A stretch of DNA of 26,971 bases from an uncultured bacterium (GTDB taxonomy: Bacteria > Bacillota > Clostridia > Oscillospirales > Oscillospiraceae). Location of the stretch: the NCBI GenBank assembly GCA_947364395.1, contig CANASS010000029.1, forward strand, positions 1-26,971, read 5' to 3'. The notes under the pieces were generated by a model. The model had not been told where the DNA came from. It made no database searches and saw nothing but the letters and a program-made list of their open reading frames with translations. Of the stretch, positions 1-6,762 are shown one piece after another (position 1 is the stretch's first letter; each line of letters opens with the position of its first letter). The translations under genes and the position numbers were made by a program.

Positions 1-553
1 CCTCATGGACACGGAGCATGACGTTCTCGGTGTGCTTGGTAGTCCAGATACGCTTGGCACTGTCCAGAGCCAGGTTGAGGGTGTTCTGGCAGACAACCCG
101 GATGGGGGTCATGGCGACCTTGATACCACTGCTGCCGTCATGGGAGTTCATCACCACCAGATAGGGGGCAATCTCGTCCCCAGCAATGATATAGCGGTGG
201 GGCATACGGGCCAGCATCCAGACTTTGCGGCCACCCTGCAAGGCCCCGGCAGTCTCGTAGGTCACGCCAGCTCCCAGCAGGTCATCGGTGAACTGGAAAG
301 CGTCCTCGTTCTGCACGACCTTGTAGCGATCAGAGACAATGCCGAGAGCGGCGTTGTCGGTGCTGCGGAGATTGACCTTGTAGCCGGAGATCAGGGAGCC
401 ATTCTCGGTGTAGACATTCTTCTGAATGACCTCCCAATCCAGACCAGCGTAGATCAGAGCATCGGCGGATGTGGGGGCCTCCTGGACTTCCGTACCCAGG
501 CCATGCCAGGGCTTTTCACGAACATAGAACATGGTTTCGACGTTAGCAGACAT
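1..553 (-). CDS. DUF932 phage/plasmid-like protein (C-terminus outside window)
   Basis: The minus strand is open from an ATG at 553-551 to the left edge, giving 184 residues of an unfinished protein. An AGGAGG Shine-Dalgarno site lies at 561-566, seven bases upstream of the start. The N-terminus MSANVETMFYVREKPWHGLG, with the following TSADALIYAGLDWEV stretch and a later VVCQNTLNLAL segment, is typical of the DUF932 / TIGR03299 family of phage- and plasmid-encoded proteins, which are usually about 300 residues or longer. The biochemical function of the family is not established. The gene marks the left block as mobile DNA. A plus-strand reading of the same frame is also open, but it lacks family features and is a shadow. 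The family call is fairly secure; the role is unknown. Confidence 0.85.
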   Translation of the reverse strand, partial: MSANVETMFYVREKPWHGLGTEVQEAPTSADALIYAGLDWEVIQKNVYTENGSLISGYKVNLRSTDNAALGIVSDRYKVVQNEDAFQFTDDLLGAGVTYETAGALQGGRKVWMLARMPHRYIIAGDEIAPYLVVMNSHDGSSGIKVAMTPIRVVCQNTLNLALDSAKRIWTTKHTENVMLRVHE

Positions 554-577
554 TAAAATCCCTCCTAAATGCAGAAT

Positions 578-606
578 AAGGCCCCGGGGAATTACCCCGA
601 GGCCTT
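578..606 (-). terminator. GC-rich hairpin after the lipoprotein gene
   Basis: A 12-bp stem with one mismatch (AAGGCCCCGGGG / CCCCGAGGCCTT) and a five-base loop lies 50 bp downstream of the lipoprotein stop and just upstream of the DUF932 ribosome binding site. The tail on the minus strand is only weakly T-rich, so it may be an imperfect terminator or an mRNA 3' stabiliser. Confidence 0.5.
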
Positions 607-655
607 CATGGTTATAATATGTAGTTCAATATACCATAAGTTCGTCATTTGGGTA

Positions 656-1684
656 TTACCACGAGTTTCCAGACTGTTTGAGCGCTTCCCACAGAACATC
701 CGCGTCTGTGATGGGGTCTGCAATGCGATAGAGTGTTTTGTCTTGCACGCCGTTGATGAAATAGTAAATATTTCCATCAGCTCCAAAGCGGTATTCACAG
801 GGAATATCCTCGTTCGCCCCTCCGCCGTAGATATAGCTTCTGGACAGGCAGTCAAACTCCCAATCCTTTACTTTGAATGGGTCGATTCCTCCGCCCCAGC
901 CTGATGTGCGCCTGACAACAGGGACACCGTTTTCGTGATTGATGACCAGAAAATCCGGGTATCCAGTATGGCCTAAGCTTTCATATGTGCCATCGGCTAA
1001 GATATCATAGGCGAGATCAGTACTTGTCTGTTCATGTGACCACTCAGACCCATCATAGTAGAAATAGAGATCAATGCTGCCGAAAACGGAAATAATTCCA
1101 TCATCAAAGTCCACTGCGGCGGTAATAAGTTCTTCCCGATCAGAAATCATTTCCCGATGGTCAATCCAACTGTCAGCAGGGTCCGCACCCAGGGGAGCTA
1201 ATATATTTAGTACGATATTGAAAGCGTCTGCTTCCGAGACTTGAGAAAGGGCTTCAAGTGTTCCGGATTCCAATTCTATATTTTCCAGATACCAGCCGCC
1301 CACATCATAGAGCGAGTAGAGAAGGTGGAAATCTCCCACATATTTACTGTCCGGGCTGCTGGCCGTTATAGCAGCATAAATATCATCTGTTCCGGCATCT
1401 TTGTCAGTTTTTCTTCTTGTGATGGTCAATTCATCAATAGAATAGGTGCTGTCCGCGTAATTTCCGTAGTTGTCATAGCAGTTGTAATCAAAGAGGGTAT
1501 AGAAGTCCTGATTTTCTACTAAATCGCTTTTAATTTCCGTCTCACTTTTTATTGAGGGAATGTCCGTTTCTCCCGTGCTCGATTGATTGGTGGGTATATT
1601 TTCTGGTTGGGCTTGACCGCAGCCCGAAAACATAAGGGCCGCACAAATTCCCCAAATAACCGCAAGCTGTTTTGATACTCGCAT
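656..1684 (-). CDS. Secreted lipoprotein of unknown function
   Basis: A 342-residue protein. The chosen ATG at 1684 is preceded by an AGGAAG site and starts a clear lipoprotein signal: positive MRVSKQ, a hydrophobic stretch, then FSGC, with the cysteine near residue 22. The frame is open further upstream, but the added residues carry no signal and overlap the neighbouring gene. The mature protein begins with a Ser/Thr/Glu-rich linker and continues as an acidic, tyrosine-rich globular domain with no motif I recognise. It is the last gene of a three-gene minus-strand group, 5 bp after the small membrane protein. Anchoring at the outer face of the membrane is expected from the signal; the function is unknown. 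Confidence 0.8.
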   Translation of the reverse strand: MRVSKQLAVIWGICAALMFSGCGQAQPENIPTNQSSTGETDIPSIKSETEIKSDLVENQDFYTLFDYNCYDNYGNYADSTYSIDELTITRRKTDKDAGTDDIYAAITASSPDSKYVGDFHLLYSLYDVGGWYLENIELESGTLEALSQVSEADAFNIVLNILAPLGADPADSWIDHREMISDREELITAAVDFDDGIISVFGSIDLYFYYDGSEWSHEQTSTDLAYDILADGTYESLGHTGYPDFLVINHENGVPVVRRTSGWGGGIDPFKVKDWEFDCLSRSYIYGGGANEDIPCEYRFGADGNIYYFINGVQDKTLYRIADPITDADVLWEALKQSGNSW

Positions 1685-1689
1685 AGTTT

Positions 1690-1878
1690 TTACTTCCTGC
1701 CTTTCATAATTCGTTGGATTATAACAATGGGAATGATAAGCCAACCGAGAAATATTGCGCATAAAACCTTTTGTGATTGCAGTGTGCGGTAATTGCCAAG
1801 AAGCGGTTCCCCCAAAAAGGTTTGTCCCACAGCCCAATATCCTATGGCAACGTAGGCAATCAGTAGAATAGCGCCCAT
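1690..1878 (-). CDS. Small two-helix membrane protein
   Basis: A 62-residue protein that starts at an ATG preceded by a near-perfect GGAGGAG site. It has two hydrophobic segments, about residues 3-21 and 38-54, and ends in the basic tail IMKGRK, which suggests a hairpin membrane protein. It ends 5 bp before the lipoprotein start and begins about 100 bp after the amber codon of the zinc-ribbon gene, so the three genes are probably co-transcribed. No family is recognised. Confidence 0.75.
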   Translation of the reverse strand: MGAILLIAYVAIGYWAVGQTFLGEPLLGNYRTLQSQKVLCAIFLGWLIIPIVIIQRIMKGRK

Positions 1879-1981
1879 TATATCTCCTCCTCCAGTGAAT
1901 TTTTCAACGCTGCATATACGGCTTTAACAGCGCAATCATTTTTTTAGGTTCAGAACTGTTTGGCAGCACAGGGCAAAACGA

Positions 1982-2407
1982 CTATACCTCACCGCTCTTC
2001 ATCGTAACAACCAGAGTATTATACAGCCCCATATACTTGCCTTCCCGCAGCCCAGAGATTTGCTCCAGCTCATAAACCTCAATTGGATCATCCTTTGCCA
2101 TAGCGGCTGAAAGCCCTAAACCAATCGCACCGCCCCGGGCGCTCAATGCGCTGCCCCTTTTTCGTTTGAATTCCAGCCGGTTTTGGTAGACAGATAGTGT
2201 GCCACTGGCCGCGGAGTAGCCGGCAAGGGGCGTTCCCTTATATTTGCTTACCCCTTTCAGCAAAGTTAATAACGCTGATGTAGTTTGAACGCTGCCAGTT
2301 TGAGCGGCTTCCGGTGTGGGAGTGTCTGGGGATGACAGCGGCTTCCCACAGTGGCCGCAGAACTTGGCTCCAGAAGGGATCATTTCTCCGCAATTTGTAC
2401 AAAACAT
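1982..2407 (-). CDS. Zinc-ribbon protein with PH/GRAM-like domain, apparently cut short by an amber codon
   Basis: The start ATG is preceded by GGAGG. Residues 3-20 form a zinc ribbon with two CxxC pairs (CTNCGEMIPSGAKFCGHCGK). A Thr/Pro-rich linker follows, then a domain of beta-type sequence (LSVYQNRLEFKRKRG ... LVVTMKSGEV) that resembles the bacterial PH or GRAM-like domains often attached to such ribbons. The frame stops at TAG 1984-1982 after 141 residues. The same frame then continues for 25 codons (ending SEPKKMIALLKPYMQR) to a TGA at 1906-1904. That stretch looks like the closing helix of the domain, so the gene may be a recent nonsense mutant. It is first in the three-gene operon. 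Confidence 0.75.
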   Translation of the reverse strand: MFCTNCGEMIPSGAKFCGHCGKPLSSPDTPTPEAAQTGSVQTTSALLTLLKGVSKYKGTPLAGYSAASGTLSVYQNRLEFKRKRGSALSARGGAIGLGLSAAMAKDDPIEVYELEQISGLREGKYMGLYNTLVVTMKSGEV

Positions 2408-2465
2408 AAATTGCCTCCATTTCTATTTGTGTGTGAACTATCTAAATCTGGTGTTACATCTAATA

Positions 2466-2521
2466 TCACATATTATAAATGAAATATAATCGCATTTCAA
2501 CCCCTCTTTTCACATATTATA
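2466..2521. repeat. Two copies of TCACATATTATA, candidate operators
   Basis: The 12-mer TCACATATTATA occurs at 2466-2477 and again at 2510-2521, 44 bases apart (about four helical turns). The first copy covers the -10 of the minus promoter and the second covers the -10 of the plus promoter, which suits a regulator that represses both directions. Binding by the adjacent XRE protein is inferred. Confidence 0.5.
2472..2500 (-). promoter_or_regulatory. Promoter of the zinc-ribbon operon
   Basis: On the minus strand: TTGAAA (2500-2495), a 17-base spacer, TATAAT (2477-2472). This is close to the vegetative sigma consensus and points into the zinc-ribbon gene 65 bp downstream. Confidence 0.7.
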
Positions 2522-2523
2522 CT
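2495..2523 (+). promoter_or_regulatory. Promoter of the XRE regulator
   Basis: On the plus strand: TTTCAA (2495-2500), a 17-base spacer, TATACT (2518-2523), just upstream of the regulator. The -35 hexamer is weak and is the same six bases, read on the other strand, as the -35 of the divergent promoter. Confidence 0.55.
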
Positions 2524-2537
2524 TGTGACAAGGGGCG

Positions 2538-2882
2538 ATGCAGTTGACAGATACACGAAAAGCCAAAATCGGTTTGCGTTTGCGCGAAAAGCGGGAACAG
2601 GCGGGTTATACCCGTGAGAAGTTAGGTGAATTGTGCTCTCTCAGTCCCCGGTTCATTGCCAATGTTGAACTTGGCGATTCCACGTTCAGCCTGGATTCTC
2701 TGATGACCGTCTGCCGGGTACTGTCATGCAGCAGCGACTACCTCTTGTTCGGAGACAGCGTTGACACCGGAGTTTGGTCAGAGACAATTTCCAAACTGGA
2801 ACAGTTGGACGTAAAGTATCAGGAGCCAGTGAATAAGATGTTACAAGGCTTGATCGAAGCGATTGTAAAAGCGGGACAGTAA
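2538..2882 (+). CDS. XRE-family helix-turn-helix regulator
   Basis: A 114-residue protein. Residues about 9-66 form a lambda-repressor-like HTH (RLREKREQAGYTREKLGELC, then SPRFIANVELGDSTFSLDSL), followed by SCSSDYLLFG, which is typical of this family. The C-terminal 40 residues are helical and probably serve in dimerisation. It is transcribed away from the zinc-ribbon operon, and paired repeats in the shared control region suggest autoregulation and control of the operon. The DNA-binding role is secure; the target is inferred. Confidence 0.9.
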   Translation: MQLTDTRKAKIGLRLREKREQAGYTREKLGELCSLSPRFIANVELGDSTFSLDSLMTVCRVLSCSSDYLLFGDSVDTGVWSETISKLEQLDVKYQEPVNKMLQGLIEAIVKAGQ

Positions 2883-2883
2883 A

Positions 2884-2920
2884 GCCGCTTGCACCTTACC
2901 AGGTGTAAGCGGCGCTTTTT
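2884..2920 (+). terminator. Intrinsic terminator after the XRE regulator
   Basis: A 13-bp stem with one G-T pair (2884-2896 with 2901-2913) and loop TACC, followed by GCTTTTT. It starts 2 bp after the regulator's stop. It probably also limits the convergent gene that ends at 2919. Confidence 0.9.
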
Positions 2921-3173
2921 ACTTGTGTTTTGATTTCCTTTGTTGAAATTCCAGCATCAGCTCCACCGCCGACCAGAAACCGTCTGAAAAGGCGTCACGC
3001 AGTATGACAGTTTCCTGGCGCATGTAAGTGTCTGCCAGTTGTTCCAGGTAGGCCTTTCCATACTGATCCAGCTGTTCACAAATCTGCTGTTTTAACCAGT
3101 TGATGTGTGCTGACAGATTACTGTATTCCGGTTCTCCATATGAGCATTCCATGTTCATAAGCAGTTCTATCAT
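2919..3173 (-). CDS. Small DUF6809-like protein
   Basis: An 84-residue acidic protein. A GTG start is possible at 3182, but GAGGTG sits eight bases upstream of the ATG at 3173, so that start is preferred. Features such as MIELL at the N-terminus, a central helical region, and the C-terminal FSDGFWSAVELMLEF resemble DUF6809, a small family common on mobile DNA in gut Firmicutes. Its function is unknown. It converges with the XRE gene across the shared terminator. The family assignment is from memory of the pattern only. Confidence 0.65.
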   Translation of the reverse strand: MIELLMNMECSYGEPEYSNLSAHINWLKQQICEQLDQYGKAYLEQLADTYMRQETVILRDAFSDGFWSAVELMLEFQQRKSKHK

Positions 3174-3196
3174 GAATATCACCTCAATAGAAAGAT

Positions 3197-3227
3197 AGCG
3201 CCCAAAGTCAAACGGACTTTGGGCGCT
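3197..3227. terminator. Perfect 13-bp inverted repeat near the element end
   Basis: AGCGCCCAAAGTC (3197-3209) is perfectly complementary to GACTTTGGGCGCT (3215-3227) with a five-base loop. Neither side has a strong T-run. It lies between the DUF6809-like gene and the pdaB junction and may block read-through from the truncated gene, or belong to the element end. Confidence 0.45.
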
Positions 3228-3279
3228 TCATTGTTATAATATATACTTGAAAACGACAAAATGGTGGTTATTTCCGCCC

Positions 3280-3504
3280 TCATTGTGCGTGCCGCAATAT
3301 AGCATCACCCCAGGCGGCGTCAAAGCTGATGGACAGCACCTTGTAGTCCTTTTGCACGCAGTAGATGGGCAGCTGCCGGGTGGAGGCGGAGGCCCCCACC
3401 ACCGCCGGGTGGTTCACCACCCAGAACATCATCACGGCGGCCAGGGCGAAGGCCCCGGCGGCGATGAGCTTCCGGCGCAGGTAAATGATCTTGGTCCCAT
3501 TCAT
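3280..3504 (-). pseudogene. pdaB: 5' fragment of a PdaB-type sporulation polysaccharide deacetylase
   Basis: The frame starts at ATG 3504, with a GGGGG site upstream, and gives 74 residues. It has one N-terminal membrane segment (about residues 12-32) and then ASTRQLPIYCVQKDYKVLSI followed by SFDAAWG, the opening of the NodB-type deacetylase domain in the PdaB/YlxY family. The metal-binding Asp of SFDAAWG is present. The sequence then departs from the family and stops within seven codons, so the His motif and the rest of the roughly 200-residue catalytic domain are missing. The break coincides with the change from GC-rich core to AT-rich element DNA, which indicates interruption by the left element. 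PdaB acts on spore cortex peptidoglycan. Confidence 0.75.
3295..3312. other. Junction of left mobile element with pdaB
   Basis: pdaB homology ends at the glycine codon 3309-3307 and AT-rich sequence begins next to it. The exact crossover and any core repeat cannot be fixed without the other junction, which lies outside the window. Confidence 0.55.
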
Positions 3505-3566
3505 AATCTGATTCCCCCAAAGCTGGATTTGTTTCACTTTATGCGCCGGAGGAGTCGTTCATGTTA

Positions 3567-3605
3567 AAAAGCGGGCCTCCGTTCTGGAAACGGAGGTCCG
3601 CTTTT
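3567..3605 (-). terminator. Intrinsic terminator after the two G3E GTPase genes
   Basis: AAAAGCGGACCTCCGTT and its near-perfect complement flank a short loop, and the minus strand continues into TTTTT. It starts about 4 bp beyond the stop of the GTPase gene that ends at 3609. Confidence 0.85.
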
Positions 3606-3608
3606 GGC

Positions 3609-4541
3609 TTAAAATGAGAGCACTTCCTGCTCCGGCTTGTCCGCGGGGCTCAGGGCGGTGGGGTGGAGCACCGGGCCGTTCTCCCCCTCGTAGGCCCTGT
3701 GGGCCTCCAGGCGGATGACCCCGGTGACGTCCGCCCAGGAGCGGTTTTCAAAGGCGTCGAAGCCCTCTCCCTCCGCCACCAGGCCCAGGAAGGTGATGTC
3801 CGCCTCGCAGCAGGTCATGGCGAACCGGCCCAGAATCACGTTGTCCGGGTACTGGGGCAGGTGGCACACCACCGTCTTGGCCCGGATGGTCTTGCCCTCG
3901 TACCGCTCCGGGTGCTCCATCACGTCCACGTACCACACGCCGAAGTCGTCGTCGGGGATGTCGATGACCTCCTGGTCCAGGTCGAAGGGGCACACGCTGC
4001 CGTCGGCGTAATCCTCGCTGGTGCCGTCCAGATATTCCAGATAGATGCTGGCCCGGCGGTTCACCATTTTCAGGTTCCGCTGGCGCAGGGCGTCCCGCAG
4101 GGCCTCGGTGCAGCGGTTGAACACGATGAGGTCGGCGTTGGTCAGCTTCTCCATCATCATCTGGCCCAGGTTTTTGGCGTACGTGTCGAAGGTGGCCGCC
4201 TCCACCATAGTCATAATCTGGTAGAGCACCCAGTTGTCCGGCAGAGCCTCCTGGTACAGTCGCCCCATGGACCACATGCCGTTGAACTCGATCAGGATCT
4301 GACGGGGGCGGTGCTTTTTCTCCAGTTGCTTCAAATAGGCGGGGGTGAGGTCCGTTTCCTCCTCCACGCTGACCACGGAGACGTTTTTCAACACCTTGGG
4401 GTCGTACTCCGCCTCTCCTTCCTCGCAGCAGATCAGCAGGGTGCGGTCCCGGATGGCAAAGCCGTCCTGCAAAATGCCGTTGATGAAGGTGGTCTTGCCG
4501 CCGTCCAAAAACCCGGCGAACAGGTAGACAGGGATATCCAT
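3609..4541 (-). CDS. G3E (COG0523) GTPase fused to a YcgQ-like (TIGR03943) C-terminal domain
   Basis: A 310-residue protein. The Walker A motif is GFLDGGKTT (residues 9-17). Residues ILIEFNGMW match the ILIEPSGVG switch region of COG0523 metallochaperone GTPases, and NRCTEA sits where NKxD is expected. The CxCC metal motif usual in this family is absent. From about residue 200, the GKTIRAKTVV ... RFAMTCCEAD ... SWADVTG series resembles the C-terminal domain of TIGR03943/YcgQ proteins, which occur in zinc-responsive loci. It lies 15 bp downstream of a canonical G3E GTPase, so the two are probably co-transcribed. A role in metal, perhaps zinc, delivery or homeostasis is inferred; the cognate metal is not shown. 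Confidence 0.8.
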   Translation of the reverse strand: MDIPVYLFAGFLDGGKTTFINGILQDGFAIRDRTLLICCEEGEAEYDPKVLKNVSVVSVEEETDLTPAYLKQLEKKHRPRQILIEFNGMWSMGRLYQEALPDNWVLYQIMTMVEAATFDTYAKNLGQMMMEKLTNADLIVFNRCTEALRDALRQRNLKMVNRRASIYLEYLDGTSEDYADGSVCPFDLDQEVIDIPDDDFGVWYVDVMEHPERYEGKTIRAKTVVCHLPQYPDNVILGRFAMTCCEADITFLGLVAEGEGFDAFENRSWADVTGVIRLEAHRAYEGENGPVLHPTALSPADKPEQEVLSF

Positions 4542-4556
4542 GGGTATTCCGCCCCT

Positions 4557-5807
4557 TTACAGGCCGAACAGCGCGGCCAATTTGTCCTCTTTCAGGTCCG
4601 CGCCGATGACGCACAGCCGTCCGGTGTAGTCCGCCGGGCCGGTGCGCACCTGGTGCTCCTCGGGAACGTAGTCGAAGTGAAGCCAGCTCCCGTCCCCGCT
4701 GGGGACGATGCCCTTGGCCCGCAGGATCGCGCCGCACTCACCCAAATCCAGCTCGGCCAGGATGCGCTCCAGCTCCTCTCTGGCGAAGGGCTTGACGGTC
4801 TCTCTGCCCCAGCTGGTGAATACCTCCTCGGCGTGGTGGTGGCCGTGGTGACCGTGATCGTGGCAGCCGCAGGAGCACTCCTCACCGTGGTGGTGGTCGT
4901 GGCGGCCGTGATCGTGACAGCCGCAGGAGCACTCCCCGCCGTGGTCGTGGTGGTGCTCGTGCTCCCCGTGATGGTGATGCTCGTGGTCATGATGGCAGTG
5001 CTCATGGCCCTCGTGCTCATGGTCATGGTGGCAGTGCTCATGGCCCTCGTGCTCATGGTCATGGTGGCAGTGCTCATGGCCCTCGTGCTCGTGGTCGTGA
5101 TGGCAATGCCCGTGCTCCTCATGGCCGTGGTCGTGGTGATGGTGGGCGTGGGCGGCCTCCCCGGCGGCGTGGTCCGCCCGGATGCGCTCCAGCAGCTCCT
5201 CCTCCAGGGAGGTCTTTTCAATGGCGGCCAGGATGGTCTTGCCGTCCAGCTGGTCCCAAGGGGTGGTGAGGATGGCGGCGGTGGGATTCTTTTCCCGCAG
5301 CAGGGCCACCGCCCCCTCCAGCTTGTCCTGGGTCAGCTTCTGGGTGCGGGAGAGCAGGATGGCCCCCGCGTGCTCCACCTGGTTGTTATAGAACTCCCCG
5401 AAGTTCTTCATATACATCTCCACTTTGGCGGCGTCCGCCACGGTGACGAAGGAGTTGAGCTTCAGCGCCGGGTCCTCCCCGGCGGCCTTTTCCACCGCCG
5501 CCACCACGTCGGACAGCTTGCCCACCCCGGAGGGCTCGATGAGGATGCGGTCGGGGTGGAAGCGCTCCTCCACCTCGTGGAGGGCCTTGCCGAAGTCCCC
5601 CACCAGGGAGCAGCAGATGCAGCCGGAGGACATCTCGGAGATCTCGATCCCGGCGTCCTTCAGAAATCCGCCGTCCACGCTGATCTCGCCGAACTCGTTT
5701 TCGATGAGCACCAGCTTTTCCCCCTGATAGGCCTCCGACAGCAGCTTCTTGATGAGGGTGGTCTTGCCCGCGCCCAGGAAGCCGGATACGATATCAATTT
5801 TTGCCAT
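4557..5807 (-). CDS. COG0523 G3E metal-chaperone GTPase with a long His-rich insert
   Basis: A 416-residue protein. The Walker A motif is GFLGAGKTT (9-17), the metal motif CICC is at residues 63-66, and the switch ILIEPSGVG is at 88-96. Residues about 219-326 form an extreme His/Cys/Asp/Glu stretch built partly from a 12-residue repeat (HEHCHHDHEHEG) and two ECSCGCHDHG blocks. A CobW C-terminal domain follows (about 327-416). COG0523 proteins use GTP hydrolysis to load metal into client enzymes, and His-rich inserts usually store or bind zinc, nickel or cobalt. AAAGGAA precedes the ATG. First gene of the operon; the adjacent G3E/YcgQ-like gene supports a metal-homeostasis role. Which metal is unknown. 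Confidence 0.9.
   Translation of the reverse strand: MAKIDIVSGFLGAGKTTLIKKLLSEAYQGEKLVLIENEFGEISVDGGFLKDAGIEISEMSSGCICCSLVGDFGKALHEVEERFHPDRILIEPSGVGKLSDVVAAVEKAAGEDPALKLNSFVTVADAAKVEMYMKNFGEFYNNQVEHAGAILLSRTQKLTQDKLEGAVALLREKNPTAAILTTPWDQLDGKTILAAIEKTSLEEELLERIRADHAAGEAAHAHHHHDHGHEEHGHCHHDHEHEGHEHCHHDHEHEGHEHCHHDHEHEGHEHCHHDHEHHHHGEHEHHHDHGGECSCGCHDHGRHDHHHGEECSCGCHDHGHHGHHHAEEVFTSWGRETVKPFAREELERILAELDLGECGAILRAKGIVPSGDGSWLHFDYVPEEHQVRTGPADYTGRLCVIGADLKEDKLAALFGL
4977..5114 (-). repeat. 36-bp in-frame tandem repeat coding for His-rich units
   Basis: Three consecutive 36-bp units (5114-5007) plus a shorter fourth (to about 4977) code for HGHCHHDHEHEG / HEHCHHDHEHEG units. Copies are almost identical in DNA, which implies recent expansion and possible copy-number change by slippage. 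Confidence 0.85.
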
Positions 5808-5840
5808 GGGATCATTTCCTTTACTTTGAGATTTCCTGTT

Positions 5841-5869
5841 ATTTTACTGCGGCATGGCGGGAAAGTCAA
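5841..5869 (-). promoter_or_regulatory. Promoter of the G3E GTPase operon
   Basis: Minus strand: TTGACT (5869-5864), a 17-base spacer, TAAAAT (5846-5841), 33 bp upstream of the GTPase start. No Zur- or NikR-like palindrome was recognised nearby. Confidence 0.65.
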
Positions 5870-5883
5870 GGGCAAAGCGTGAC

Positions 5884-5911
5884 AAAACTCCTCCAAAACA
5901 GGAGGAGTTTT
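5884..5911 (-). terminator. Terminator after the TVP38-family gene
   Basis: A perfect 11-bp stem, AAAACTCCTCC / GGAGGAGTTTT, with a six-base loop, lies about 20 bp downstream of the membrane-protein stop. T residues are within the 3' arm of the stem. Confidence 0.75.
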
Positions 5912-5930
5912 GAACATTTGAACGGTTATT

Positions 5931-6611
5931 TCAACGTTTCAGCCGCTCCATGAGGGTCTCCTCCAGCCTGTCGCCGTATTTCATAGCCAGCAGGAAGGCC
6001 CCCAGCCCAAGGACGCCCAGCAGCGCCATGCCCCACAGGGGGATGGTCAGGGTGGCGCTGCCCACCATGCAGGCCACCAGCAGCCCCCAGGGCCGGGCGG
6101 CCAGCGCCAGCAGGAAAAACCGTTTGAAGGAAATGTCGGTGAGGCCCGCCAGAATACACAGGATGTCGTCCGGGAAGAAGGGGAAGAGAAAGGCCAGGGC
6201 CAGGAACACGTCCCGTTTCCGGCGGATCACGTCCAGGTACTTTTCCGACAGCTTTTGGCTGACGAACTGGCTGACAAACTGCTGGCCCAAGGCCCGGGCC
6301 AGGGCGAACACCAGGGCGGAGCCCAGGGTCACCGCCCCCCAGGTGAGCAGGAATGCGGGCCACAGCCCGAACAGGTAGGCCCCCGCCGCGGCAGTGATGT
6401 TGCTGGGTATGGGGGCCACGACGACGGAGACCAGCTGTACGCCGAAGTAGGCCAGGTGGGACCAGGGGGCGCACCTGGCGATATATGCCCCCATCTCTTG
6501 GGGGGAGCCCGCCGCCTCAAAAAAGCCGGTGGCGTACAGCGCCCACACGCTGCCACCCAGAATGGCGATGGTCAGGGCCCAGAGCAATATTTTTACCGAT
6601 TTGCTTTCCAT
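5931..6611 (-). CDS. TVP38/TMEM64 (VTT-domain) membrane protein
   Basis: A 226-residue integral membrane protein with an N-terminal helix (about 7-28) and several further helices. Family marks include a SNITAAAGAYLFG re-entrant-like segment near residues 70-82, then FPFFPDDILCILAGLTDISF near residues 143-162, as in the TVP38/DedA superfamily. Such proteins are linked to lipid scrambling and envelope homeostasis, but no specific substrate can be read from the sequence. It is monocistronic, with its own promoter upstream and a terminator downstream. The Shine-Dalgarno site (GGCGGGAAA) is modest. Confidence 0.85.
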   Translation of the reverse strand: MESKSVKILLWALTIAILGGSVWALYATGFFEAAGSPQEMGAYIARCAPWSHLAYFGVQLVSVVVAPIPSNITAAAGAYLFGLWPAFLLTWGAVTLGSALVFALARALGQQFVSQFVSQKLSEKYLDVIRRKRDVFLALAFLFPFFPDDILCILAGLTDISFKRFFLLALAARPWGLLVACMVGSATLTIPLWGMALLGVLGLGAFLLAMKYGDRLEETLMERLKR

Positions 6612-6659
6612 AACGTTTCCCGCCTTCCGACGCGTCTGCCGCGTTTCCAGTCTACGGCT

Positions 6660-6687
6660 ATTATAGCGTGAAATTGGAAAACCGCAA
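6660..6687 (-). promoter_or_regulatory. Promoter of the TVP38-family gene
   Basis: Minus strand: TTGCGG (6687-6682), a 16-base spacer, TATAAT (6665-6660), about 50 bp upstream of the start codon. Confidence 0.65.
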
Positions 6688-6728
6688 CAAAGGTTCTCTT
6701 AGAAAAGTTTGAAGATTTTTTTAGAACA

Positions 6729-6760
6729 AGAAACCGCCGCCAGTTATGGCAGCGGTTTCT
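6729..6760 (-). terminator. Terminator hairpin of the small-peptide mRNA
   Basis: A 14-bp stem with one mismatch (AGAAACCGC...GCGGTTTCT) and a GTTA loop. On the minus strand it lies downstream of the 25-codon peptide gene and of the antisense promoter, so a peptide mRNA ending here would span the whole antisense RNA. Confidence 0.6.
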
Positions 6761-6762
6761 GC

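Noticed and set aside
5..556. Plus-strand open frame of 183 codons at the left edge
   Set aside because: It is the exact antisense of the DUF932 gene, lacks a ribosome binding site and has no family features.
4977..5114. Short tandem repeats considered as a CRISPR array
   Set aside because: Units are directly adjacent, without spacers, and lie in frame inside a coding sequence.
3663..5882. Plus-strand open frame of 739 codons
   Set aside because: It is antisense to the two G3E GTPase genes; GC-rich DNA and the His-rich repeat suppress stops. The product is low-complexity (Val/His/Leu-rich).
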